Under the pieces are notes generated by a model. The model ran no database searches, was not told the DNA's origin, and saw only the letters and a list, made by a program, of their open reading frames with translations. From contig JAUZPW010000096.1 of the NCBI GenBank assembly GCA_030705725.1, positions 1 to 6,017 on the forward strand: a stretch of 6,017 nucleotides of DNA, written 5' to 3'. Shown here piece by piece: positions 1-5,699 of this stretch. The DNA is from Bacillota bacterium (GTDB lineage Bacteria; Bacillota; Clostridia; Oscillospirales; Butyricicoccaceae). Numbering within the stretch: the first letter of the stretch is position 1; each line of letters starts with the position of its first letter. Both the position numbers and the translations under genes were made by a program.

Positions 1-785
1 AAAAGCGCGACGAGAAAAATCAGGGCGCAGATGCCCATCGAGATATACCCGAGCACCTTGCCGAGCTCTTCGAGGCGCTTTTGAAGCGGCGTCATCTCTT
101 CGTTATCCTCGTCGAGGATTTTGGCTATTCTGCCGATTTCGGTCTCCATTCCGGTGGCGACGGCGACGCCCTCGCCGCGCCCGTAAGTTACGAAGGTGGA
201 CATGAACGCCATGTTGAGCTTGTCTCCGACGGGGATGCCGGGGTCTCTGAATACGGAGGACGCATCCTTATCGACCGGCACCGATTCCCCGGTCAGCGCC
301 GATTCCTCTATCTGCAGGTTCGCGCTTTCTATAAGCCTCAGGTCCGCCGGAACAAACCTGCCCGCGTCAAGAACGACAATATCCCCGGGTACGATTTCTT
401 CGGAGTTTATTTCCGTTATTACACCGTTTCTTCTGACGAGCGATTTAAGGGCCGTCATTTGCTGAAGCGCCTCGAGCGCTTTTTTCGCCTTATATTCCTG
501 AATCACGCCGATGACCGCGTTTAATATGACTACAAGCAGTATGATTATCGCGTCGACATATTCCCTTATGAATATGGTTATGGCCGCGGCACCCAGCAGG
601 ACATAGATGAGCATGTCCTGAAGCTGCTCAAAAAACAGGGTCAAAAGGCTTTTCTCGGGCTTGCCCTTAAGCTTGTTTTCGCCGTATTTCGCCTGACGTT
701 CCCGCACCTCTCCGGAGCCGAGACCAAGAGCCGGGCTGACTGAAAGCTCTCTAAGCGTCTCTTCCTTTGTTTTGGTAAACCACAT
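1..785 (-). CDS. P-type cation-transporting ATPase (P2A, Ca2+/Mn2+ type), N-terminal part
   Basis: This is the first 261 codons of an ATP-driven cation pump of the inner membrane; the gene continues past the left edge. The translation begins MWFTKTKEETLRELSV, a typical cation-ATPase N-terminal domain (about residues 1-50). Two hydrophobic segments follow (about 57-73 and 78-95), then the actuator domain with PGD at 133-135, PAD at 146-148 and the dephosphorylation motif TGES at 165-168. A third membrane segment starts near 245. The phosphorylation motif DKTGT and the nucleotide-binding domain would lie outside the window, so catalytic competence cannot be judged. The ATG at 785 is preceded by GGGAG about 10 nt upstream. 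The overall pattern matches calcium-translocating P2A ATPases. The Mn2+-type riboswitch in the leader suggests that manganese is a physiological substrate or signal; that is inference, since ion specificity sits in membrane segments not seen here. Confidence 0.93.
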   Translation of the reverse strand, partial: MWFTKTKEETLRELSVSPALGLGSGEVRERQAKYGENKLKGKPEKSLLTLFFEQLQDMLIYVLLGAAAITIFIREYVDAIIILLVVILNAVIGVIQEYKAKKALEALQQMTALKSLVRRNGVITEINSEEIVPGDIVVLDAGRFVPADLRLIESANLQIEESALTGESVPVDKDASSVFRDPGIPVGDKLNMAFMSTFVTYGRGEGVAVATGMETEIGRIAKILDEDNEEMTPLQKRLEELGKVLGYISMGICALIFLVAL

Positions 786-815
786 GAAAACACCGCTCCC
801 GTTACAAAATAATAT

Positions 816-877
816 AAAAAAAGACTTAAAGCGCAGATTTACGGACAAAGTTACCATAAATCCCAACTAAAAGTCTT
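816..877 (-). terminator. Regulated intrinsic terminator of the ATPase leader
   Basis: On the minus strand AAGACTT (877-871) pairs perfectly with AAGTCTT (827-821), which runs straight into a tract of seven T (822-816). The hairpin is stacked on an inner 9-bp stem, GATTTATGG (862-854) with CCGTAAATC (844-836, one G-T pair), closing a 9-nt loop. The outer 5' arm shares bases with the 3' strand of aptamer helix P1 (873-866), so the aptamer and this terminator cannot both form. That is the usual layout of a transcriptional ON riboswitch. It lies between the promoter and the ATPase start, so it is an attenuator rather than a gene-end terminator, although it may also stop read-through from the gene ending at 1003. 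Confidence 0.82.
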
Positions 878-959
878 GTTACCAATTATCTATTGGCACA
901 TACCGCCAGATTTTGCAATCGTGCTGTTGAAAGTATGTTTTAAACTACTCCCTTTTAAT
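866..959 (-). promoter_or_regulatory. yybP-ykoY family (Mn2+) riboswitch aptamer
   Basis: Read as minus-strand RNA, the region opens with AAAAGGGAGUAG (956-945) and ends with CAAGACUUUU (878-869). From memory the yybP-ykoY consensus has AAAGGGGAGUAG near the 5' end and CAAGACCUUU near the 3' end, so both loops (GGAGUAG and AAGA) are kept. The one difference in each P1 strand is compensatory (G-C to A-U). P1 forms 8 pairs: AUUAAAAG (959-952) with CUUUUAGU (873-866). Between them ACAUAC (938-933) can pair with GUAUGU (903-898), enclosing GAUU-GCAA-AAUC (920-909), and GCCAAU with AUUGGU forms another hairpin (897-881). The class binds Mn2+ and commonly controls Mn exporters and P-type ATPases, which fits the gene downstream. 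Secondary structure was worked out by hand; the internal helices are less certain than P1. Confidence 0.83.
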
Positions 960-969
960 GGACAGGTAA

Positions 970-998
970 ACAATATAATATTTTTATTTATTTGTCAA
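970..998 (-). promoter_or_regulatory. Sigma-A type promoter of the ATPase leader
   Basis: A perfect -35 box TTGACA (998-993) and a -10 box TATTGT (975-970, 4 of 6 consensus bases) are separated by exactly 17 nt of A/T-rich spacer. Transcription would start near 963, only a few bases before the 5' strand of aptamer helix P1 (959), which is what a riboswitch-controlled leader requires. The -35 box begins four bases beyond the stop codon of the upstream gene (1005-1003). Confidence 0.75.
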
Positions 999-1002
999 CG
1001 TC

Positions 1003-1779
1003 CTATTTGAAGTCTGCGAGAGACGGAAGAAGATCCGTTATATCCGGGTAGAGCGCGAAGGCGTGCTTTATTCCGAGCGAGGCCGCTATCCTGAGCTTCG
1101 CGTCCAGCGTCGACGCATCGTCGAACAGCACGAAATGCGGCTTGCCCTCGGCGTCGGAGTATGTAAAGTATTTCGCGCAGAGCTCGCGGGAGAAAAAAGG
1201 CAGGGCGCCCTTCTGATCTTTAAGGGCCTCAAGTTCGGCGCGGGAAAGCGGCTTGCCGTCGCTGCTCGTGAAGGGCAGCGCAAAATCGGAGGAAATCCTT
1301 ACGACTTCCAAAGCGAGCCTGCCTTCGCCGTATTTTTCGGCAGCCTCCTTTATCATTTGCTCATAAGAGCCGCCGCTTATCGCGGACGGAATCAGAATCA
1401 GGGCTTCTTTTACGGTTTTTGAAAAACGGGGGGATAAGAATACCGGAATCTGGCGAGAAATTATATAGGACGAAACCGTGGAGACAAGCTCTGAGAGGGA
1501 AGGGTCCTCGACGTCAAGGAGCGCGCCGGAAAAACCGCGGCGGCTTATTTCGGAAACTATCTCCCTCGAAAAATTGCCGTACGAGGCGCCGCCGGGCTCA
1601 TAGCCGCTGTCGCTTATCACCATTATCCCGCCTCTGTGCGAAACGGGAAAACCGGAGCGCAGAAGAACGGGGCCTTTTCCGATCCTGTAAAAAAGGCAGG
1701 CGCACAAAAAGCCGGTTGACGCCGCCTCGCTGTAGTTTTGATGCGTTACGGTCAAAAACAGCTTAGGTTTAAGTTCCAT
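1003..1779 (-). CDS. Hypothetical protein, possible reduced GH18-like TIM barrel
   Basis: This is a 258-residue protein I do not firmly recognise. It has no signal peptide or membrane segment, so it is probably cytoplasmic. Alternating beta-like and helical stretches suggest a TIM barrel: GGIMVISD (50-57), GFSGALLDVED (82-92), IPVFLSP (111-117) and a C-terminal stretch about 215-243 containing LFDD, DAKLRIAASLGI and FAL. The last stretch resembles the closing strand and helix of GH18 proteins of the SleL/YaaH spore-lysin type. LLDVE (87-91) aligns with the end of the GH18 DxxDxDxE motif: the third Asp (D89) and the catalytic Glu (E91) remain, the first two Asp do not. No LysM repeats are present. 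The ATG at 1779 follows AAGGGG by 8 nt. The gene is divergent from yqeG and ends at the ATPase promoter. Coding status is firm; the fold assignment is tentative (about 0.4), and a cell-wall or spore-related function is only a guess from fold resemblance. Confidence 0.8.
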   Translation of the reverse strand: MELKPKLFLTVTHQNYSEAASTGFLCACLFYRIGKGPVLLRSGFPVSHRGGIMVISDSGYEPGGASYGNFSREIVSEISRRGFSGALLDVEDPSLSELVSTVSSYIISRQIPVFLSPRFSKTVKEALILIPSAISGGSYEQMIKEAAEKYGEGRLALEVVRISSDFALPFTSSDGKPLSRAELEALKDQKGALPFFSRELCAKYFTYSDAEGKPHFVLFDDASTLDAKLRIAASLGIKHAFALYPDITDLLPSLADFK

Positions 1780-1924
1780 TGTTTTGTCCCCTTGTACTAT
1801 AGTGTCAGGTTATGTTAAACTTACGGTAAGCGAAATAAAGGCGCCCGGGTTTTTAATAATACCCGTGCCGCTTATTAAATATATATATGTAAAACCCTCG
1901 TGATAATTACGGAGGAAAGCAAGA
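1780..1924. promoter_or_regulatory. Divergent intergenic region with start signals of both flanking units
   Basis: This 145-bp gap separates two genes transcribed away from each other, so it should contain both promoters. For yqeG there is a strong ribosome site GGAGG at 1911-1915, 9 nt before the ATG, and an A/T-rich TATATATAT stretch near 1880 that could supply a -10 box; no convincing -35 box stands 17 nt before it. For the minus gene the TATAGT at 1801-1796 is too close to the start codon to be its -10 box. Two small symmetries are visible: CTTACGGTAAG at 1820-1830, and CGGGT (1846-1850) with ACCCG (1861-1865). Either could be an operator, but both are short. No confident promoter call is possible. 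Confidence 0.35.
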
Positions 1925-2443
1925 ATGTCAAACCTTTTGCCGGATTTTATATTTGACAGCGTTCGGGATATTTCGCCCGCCATGCTCTCTGAAATGGGAG
2001 TGAAGGCAGTGCTATGCGATCTCGACTCAACGCTTATGTCGGTCAAAAGCAGCGAAATTCCGAAGGAAAACGCACGCTGGGTGCAGTCCGTCAAGGACGA
2101 GGGCATCGTTTTTATGATTTTATCGAACAATTCGCGCGAAGAGAGAGTCGCGAAGGCATGCGAGACGCTTAAGGTTTCTTATATTCATCTGGCGAGAAAG
2201 CCGCTTTCGGGGGGCTACCGCGCGGCTATAGGGAAGCTTTCCTTAAAGCCGTCGGAAATCGCTATGGTGGGAGACCAGATTTATACGGACGTTTTGGGCG
2301 CGAACCTTTTAGGGATGGTAACGATTCTTGTGCAGTCGCTGGATTTGGATTTATTTTATATAAGGGCCAGAAGGCTTTTAGAAGAACCTGCGATAAGCAG
2401 GGCGAAAAAAATAATCAACAGAAGGGAACGGTCATCTCAATGA
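1925..2443 (+). CDS. yqeG: YqeG family HAD IIIA-type phosphatase
   Basis: This is a soluble 172-residue HAD-superfamily hydrolase, the usual size for YqeG. All four HAD motifs are visible: motif I DLDSTL with nucleophile D32 and acid/base D34, motif II LSNN with S67, motif III Lys at RKP (K92), and motif IV GDQIYTD with D117 and D122. There is no cap insert, as expected for subclass III. The family is widespread in Firmicutes; its physiological substrate is not established, so only phosphatase-type chemistry can be stated. The start at 1925 is supported by GGAGG 9 nt upstream and by the conserved N-terminal pattern LLPDFIFDSV. It is the first gene of the plus-strand operon, and its stop overlaps the aroQ start in ATGA, which indicates translational coupling. 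Confidence 0.92.
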   Translation: MSNLLPDFIFDSVRDISPAMLSEMGVKAVLCDLDSTLMSVKSSEIPKENARWVQSVKDEGIVFMILSNNSREERVAKACETLKVSYIHLARKPLSGGYRAAIGKLSLKPSEIAMVGDQIYTDVLGANLLGMVTILVQSLDLDLFYIRARRLLEEPAISRAKKIINRRERSSQ

Positions 2444-2874
2444 AAAACACCATACTTGTTCTTAACGGGCCGAACCTTAATCTTCTGGGGCTCAGGGAGC
2501 CGGGAGTGTACGGCACGAACACGCTCGACGAGATTGACGAGGAAATTAAGGAGTACGCGAAAAAGCTGGGGCTTAGATGCGAAACCTTTCAGTCAAACAG
2601 CGAGGGAGAGCTTATCGGCAAAATTCACGAGGCATACGATCTTTACTCCGGAATCATATTAAACGCGGGGGCGCTTACGCATTACAGCTATGCGCTGCGC
2701 GACGCTATTACCTCGGTCAGGCTTCCCTGCATCGAGGTGCATCTTTCAAACGTCCACGCCCGCGAGGAGTTCAGGCGGCTTTCCGTTATAGCGCCCGTCT
2801 GCATCGGAACCATCTCGGGCTTCGGAAAAGAAAGCTATCTGCTTGCTCTTCAGGCAATATCAAAACTGATGTGA
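2440..2874 (+). CDS. aroQ: 3-dehydroquinate dehydratase, type II
   Basis: The enzyme converts 3-dehydroquinate to 3-dehydroshikimate, the third step of the shikimate pathway, in the cytoplasm; type II enzymes are dodecamers. At 144 residues it has standard length. Seen in the sequence: the N-terminal NGPNLNLLG (9-17), the flexible-lid Arg R19 and the catalytic Tyr Y24 in VYG, the QSNSEGELI segment (51-59), the substrate-binding stretch at 75-88 ending in ALRDA, and EVHLSNVHAREEFR with catalytic His H101 and R108. The usual NPGAYTH-type motif reads NAGALTH here, a mild variation. The start lies inside the yqeG stop (ATGA) with only a distant GGGA upstream, so initiation probably relies on coupling. 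No other shikimate gene is in the window. Confidence 0.95.
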   Translation: MKNTILVLNGPNLNLLGLREPGVYGTNTLDEIDEEIKEYAKKLGLRCETFQSNSEGELIGKIHEAYDLYSGIILNAGALTHYSYALRDAITSVRLPCIEVHLSNVHAREEFRRLSVIAPVCIGTISGFGKESYLLALQAISKLM

Positions 2875-2888
2875 GGATGGGGATAATT

Positions 2889-3953
2889 ATGACTAATCTT
2901 GAAAAAATAATGTCGGGTCTCAGCGAAAGAAATTTTGACGCCGTTTTGCTTTTATCGCCGGAAAACAGAAGATACGCGACAAAGCTTCCCACGTCTTCCG
3001 GAGCCGTTTTGATTCATGCCGGGGGAGGCATATTTATGACGGATTTCAGGTATATCGAGGCCGCGAAAGCCGTCGAGGGCTTCGAGGTTAAAATGACCGA
3101 CAGGCAAAAAAGCGTGCCGGCGATAATCAACGAGGCTATTGACAGGCTGGGCATACGCAGGCTGGCGTTTGAGGATCAGGAAATGACGGTCGCGACTTTC
3201 AGCAAGTTCGCAAAGGAGCTTAAAGCGGAGCTGGTCCCGGAGGACGGTTTTCTAAAAGCCCTAATGGCCGTGAAGGACATACCCGAAAAGGAAAAAATAA
3301 TAAGGGCCGTTAAGATGGCGGACGACGCTTACCTTGAGGTCCTTCCGTTTATCAAGGCCGGGGTTTCAGAGCGCGACATCGCCTGCGAGCTGCAGTACAG
3401 GATGCTTAAAATGGGCGCCGAGCAAATGTCGTTTGAGCCTATTGTCGTTTCGGGCGAGAGATCCTCAATGCCGCACGGAATCCCTTCGGACAGGAAGTTC
3501 AGGCCGGGGGATTTTATAACGATGGATTTCGGGTGCATAGCGGACGGCTACTGCTCGGATATGACCAGGACGGTGGCTCTCGGGTTTGCTACCGATGAAA
3601 TGAAGCGGATTTACGGCATTGTGCTGGAGGCGCAGCTTGCCGCCATTAAAAAGGTCAGGGCGGGCGTTGCCGCCGCGGACGTCGACGCCTGCGCGCGCGG
3701 GATTATTGAAGCCGAGGGCTACGGAGACTGCTTCGGTCACGGGACGGGCCACGGAATCGGCCTCAGGGAGCACGAAGCGCCTACGGTTTCAGTCGTGAGC
3801 GGGGACATACTTAAAGCGGGGAACGTTATATCCGCCGAGCCAGGGATATACATCGACGGAAAATTCGGCGTCAGGATAGAGGACCTTCTTTTTGTTACGG
3901 AAAACGGCTGCGAAATTCTTACAAAAGCGCCGAAAGAGCTTTTAATTATATAA
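2889..3953 (+). CDS. pepP: Xaa-Pro aminopeptidase, M24B family (PepP/YqhT-like)
   Basis: This cytoplasmic metallopeptidase releases N-terminal residues next to proline. It has 354 residues: a creatinase-like N-terminal domain (about 1-125) and a pita-bread M24 catalytic domain (about 132-345). The five dinuclear-metal ligands are all present: D213 (MDFG), D224 (SDMTRT), H288 in GHGTGHGIGL, E317 (EPG) and E331 (RIED). H284 and the ligands are spaced as in prolidases and aminopeptidase P. The length matches the short YqhT-type proteins rather than the longer E. coli PepP, so a dipeptidase (PepQ-like) activity cannot be excluded. I chose the ATG at 2889 because GGGG ends 6 nt upstream and the translation matches the family start. 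An in-frame ATG at 2877 has no room for a ribosome site, and the longer open frame upstream only shadows aroQ. It begins 14 nt after aroQ. Confidence 0.93.
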   Translation: MTNLEKIMSGLSERNFDAVLLLSPENRRYATKLPTSSGAVLIHAGGGIFMTDFRYIEAAKAVEGFEVKMTDRQKSVPAIINEAIDRLGIRRLAFEDQEMTVATFSKFAKELKAELVPEDGFLKALMAVKDIPEKEKIIRAVKMADDAYLEVLPFIKAGVSERDIACELQYRMLKMGAEQMSFEPIVVSGERSSMPHGIPSDRKFRPGDFITMDFGCIADGYCSDMTRTVALGFATDEMKRIYGIVLEAQLAAIKKVRAGVAAADVDACARGIIEAEGYGDCFGHGTGHGIGLREHEAPTVSVVSGDILKAGNVISAEPGIYIDGKFGVRIEDLLFVTENGCEILTKAPKELLII

Positions 3954-3959
3954 TTGCTA

Positions 3960-3988
3960 TTGCATAAACCGGCAATTTGAGGTAAAAT
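3960..3988 (+). promoter_or_regulatory. Candidate internal promoter before efp
   Basis: A -10 box TAAAAT (3983-3988, 5 of 6) lies exactly 17 nt after TTGCAT (3960-3965, which keeps TTG only). It falls in the 77-nt gap between the peptidase and efp, the widest gap inside the operon. Transcription would begin near 3995, giving a leader of about 35 nt with the GGAGG site. An inverted repeat, AATTGC (3952-3957) with GCAATT (3972-3977), overlaps the -35 region; it is not followed by a T tract, so it does not look like a terminator. An efp-specific promoter makes sense for an abundant translation factor, but this is inference. Confidence 0.45.
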
Positions 3989-4030
3989 AACGAGGACTAT
4001 GGATAGCTTATTTTGGAGGTATTCGATTTT

Positions 4031-4591
4031 ATGATATCAGCTGGTGAATTTAGAAACGGAGTAACATTTGAGATGGACGGGCAGGTTTTGCAGATTGTTG
4101 AGTTTCAGCACGTAAAACCTGGAAAGGGCGCCGCTTTTGTTCGCACAAAATGTAAAAACGTGATTACCGGAGCTGTTGTGGAGCGCACCTTTAACCCGAC
4201 CGACAAATTTGAACCAGCTCATGTCGACCGCCGGGATATGCAGTATCTGTATAACGACGGCGAGCTTTATTACTTTATGGACACCGAGAATTTCGAGCAG
4301 ATACCGCTTAACGCCGATAAGCTTTCCGACAGTTTTCAGTTCGTGAAAGAGAACATGGTCGTTAAGGTCCTTTCCTGCAAGGGAGATGTTTTCGGGATCG
4401 AGCCGCCGCTTTTTGTAGACCTCTTGATAGTTGAAACAGACCCGGGGTTCAGAGGCGATACCGCGACCAATACCTTAAAGCCGGCCAAGCTTGAAACGGG
4501 CGCCACGGTGAAGGTGCCGCTTTTCATCGAAAACGGAGAGCGCATCCGCATCGATACCAGAACAGGGGAATATTTGGAACGCGCAAAATAA
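4031..4591 (+). CDS. efp: Translation elongation factor P
   Basis: EF-P binds stalled ribosomes between the P and E sites and promotes peptide-bond formation at consecutive prolines. The protein has 186 residues, the normal length, with three beta-barrel domains: KOW-like N-terminal (about 1-62), OB-like central, and C-terminal containing the conserved stretch LKPAKLETGATVKVPLFI. The tip loop is PGKG with K32, the residue that carries a post-translational modification in lysine-type EF-Ps (for example 5-aminopentanol in B. subtilis); no modification gene is visible here. The start at 4031 gives the family-typical MISAGEFRNG and follows GGAGG (4015-4019) by about 11 nt. A TTG at 4013 would add six residues but lies on the ribosome site itself. 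It follows the X-Pro peptidase, the same neighbour order recalled from B. subtilis. Confidence 0.97.
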   Translation: MISAGEFRNGVTFEMDGQVLQIVEFQHVKPGKGAAFVRTKCKNVITGAVVERTFNPTDKFEPAHVDRRDMQYLYNDGELYYFMDTENFEQIPLNADKLSDSFQFVKENMVVKVLSCKGDVFGIEPPLFVDLLIVETDPGFRGDTATNTLKPAKLETGATVKVPLFIENGERIRIDTRTGEYLERAK

Positions 4592-4642
4592 TAAAACCCA
4601 GGGAAGCATAATATATGTAAGGAAAAAGGAGGCTGTTTATTA

Positions 4643-5053
4643 ATGACTGTTACCGAAAAAGCCGCATACCTTAAAGGATTGATGGCCGGTTTGAACTTAA
4701 ATTCCGACAGCAACGAAAGCAAGCTGTTTACCGCAATCGCCGATCTTCTGGAGGATATCTCGATCTCGGTTCAGGACCTTGAGGAAATCACGGGCGACCT
4801 CGGCGAGGAGCTTGACGACCTTTCCGCCGATCTGACCGATCTTGAGGACGAGGTTTACGGAGAGGACGACGAGTGCCACTGCCACGACGAGCCCGGTTAC
4901 GAAGTTACATGCCCCACCTGCGGAGAGGTTCTTTATGTCGACGACAGCGTTATTGACGACGGCACAATGAACTGCCCGAGCTGCGGCGAGGAGTTGGAGT
5001 TCGATCTCAGCGGCCTCGACGAGAACGAGGAAGAGAACAAGGAAGATAAATAA
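4643..5053 (+). CDS. CD1247-type small acidic zinc-ribbon protein
   Basis: This 136-residue, strongly acidic protein resembles the clostridial family named after C. difficile CD1247, whose function is unknown. The N-terminal part (about 1-30) contains the conserved-looking EKAAYLKGLMAGL. A predicted amphipathic coiled-coil helix (about 31-72), rich in Leu, Asp and Glu, follows. The C-terminal part has a zinc ribbon formed by CPTC (C90, C93) and CPSC (C111, C114), flanked by a CHCH cluster (C78-H81) that could add metal ligands. The tail is Glu/Asp/Lys-rich. A strong AAGGAGG lies 10 nt before the ATG. It is the last gene before the operon terminator, 51 nt after efp. A protein or nucleic-acid binding adaptor role is plausible, but nothing in the sequence fixes it. 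Confidence 0.85.
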   Translation: MTVTEKAAYLKGLMAGLNLNSDSNESKLFTAIADLLEDISISVQDLEEITGDLGEELDDLSADLTDLEDEVYGEDDECHCHDEPGYEVTCPTCGEVLYVDDSVIDDGTMNCPSCGEELEFDLSGLDENEEENKEDK

Positions 5054-5073
5054 CGTTTCTGAATTTAATACGG

Positions 5074-5109
5074 AAATTGCATCAGCCGGAAGGCTGATGC
5101 AATTTTTTT
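5074..5109 (+). terminator. Rho-independent terminator of the yqeG-efp operon
   Basis: A perfect stem, TTGCATCAGCC (5077-5087) with GGCTGATGCAA (5092-5102), closes a GGAA tetraloop and is followed by seven T (5103-5109). Adjacent A and T bases extend the pairing to 14 bp. It begins about 20 nt after the last stop codon. On the opposite strand only three T follow the stem, so it should act mainly on the plus strand; the convergent gene ending at 5139 may be served only weakly. Confidence 0.95.
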
Positions 5110-5138
5110 ATTTCATTATTTACCACGTAAAACGGGCG

Positions 5139-5699
5139 TTACCGTTTGTCCGGGAAATCACGGCGCAGGCCGGAGAGGATATTTGAGCGTTCGAGCGGTT
5201 TAAAAAGCAGCGAGGTTATGTACGCGGTCAATAATCCCGTCGCGGCTCCGGCAAAAAGCAGGGCAGGAAGATAAAGGAATACGGCGTCGGACGAAAGCAG
5301 TATAAAAGCGCCCGCAAGCTGGCCGAAATTATGCGCGCAGGCTCCGCCGACGCTGACGCCGAAGAGCGAGAAAACGCTGCCGTGCCATTTTTTTAGAAAA
5401 TTCATCGCCGAAAGCGCCGAGAGACCGCCGCAGAGCGAAAGGAAAAACGAGCTTACGTTGCCGGAAAGCAGAAGCAGCAGGAAAATACGGCTGACGAGAA
5501 CCAGAAAAGCCGGGGACGCGCCGAAATAGAAAAGCGCGAACATTACCACGATATTGGAAAGGCCGAGGCGGATGCCCGGGACGGGTACTATAAGCGCGAG
5601 CGGGAGCATTTGCTCAAGAAGCGAAAGCGCCAGCGAGAGCGCGGTCAGAACCGAGAGAACGGCGATTTTTCGGGCCGTTACCATTCCGATTTTTTTCAT
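5139..5699 (-). CDS. Gx transporter family / Hpre_diP_synt_I membrane protein
   Basis: This is a 186-residue, very hydrophobic protein with about five membrane segments (roughly 12-37, 48-60, 63-79, 83-101, and several stretches after 125). Family motifs visible are PVPGIRLGLSNI (39-50), GGLSALSAM (91-99) and GVSVGGACAHNFGQL (114-128). The family is often labelled heptaprenyl diphosphate synthase component I, but it has no prenyltransferase motif and its topology resembles small ECF-type substrate-binding membrane proteins, so the enzymatic name should not be trusted. The ATG at 5699 overlaps the stop of the upstream NusG-domain-II gene by one base (TGATG), implying coupling. From memory, a similar pair (EetA/EetB) sits in the Listeria flavin-based extracellular electron transfer locus. 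The substrate is unknown. Confidence 0.88.
   Translation of the reverse strand: MKKIGMVTARKIAVLSVLTALSLALSLLEQMLPLALIVPVPGIRLGLSNIVVMFALFYFGASPAFLVLVSRIFLLLLLSGNVSSFFLSLCGGLSALSAMNFLKKWHGSVFSLFGVSVGGACAHNFGQLAGAFILLSSDAVFLYLPALLFAGAATGLLTAYITSLLFKPLERSNILSGLRRDFPDKR

Noticed and set aside
81..524. Plus-strand open frame of 147 codons
   Set aside because: It lies antisense to the ATPase, whose minus-strand translation carries PGD, PAD and TGES motifs; the plus-strand protein has no recognisable pattern.
1796..1801. TATAGT (minus) as -10 box for the 1003-1779 gene
   Set aside because: It would place the transcription start on the ribosome site, leaving no usable leader, and no -35 box is found at the right distance.
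2577..2888. Long N-terminal extension of the X-Pro peptidase
   Set aside because: This part of the open frame overlaps aroQ in another frame, is rich in Arg and low-complexity residues, and has no ribosome site; the family-typical start is at 2889.
3952..3977. Inverted repeat AATTGC/GCAATT as a terminator between the peptidase and efp
   Set aside because: The stem is only 6 bp with a 14-nt loop, and no T tract follows it.
4013..4030. TTG start adding six residues to EF-P
   Set aside because: The codon lies on the GGAGG ribosome site, and EF-P proteins begin MISAG, matching the ATG at 4031.
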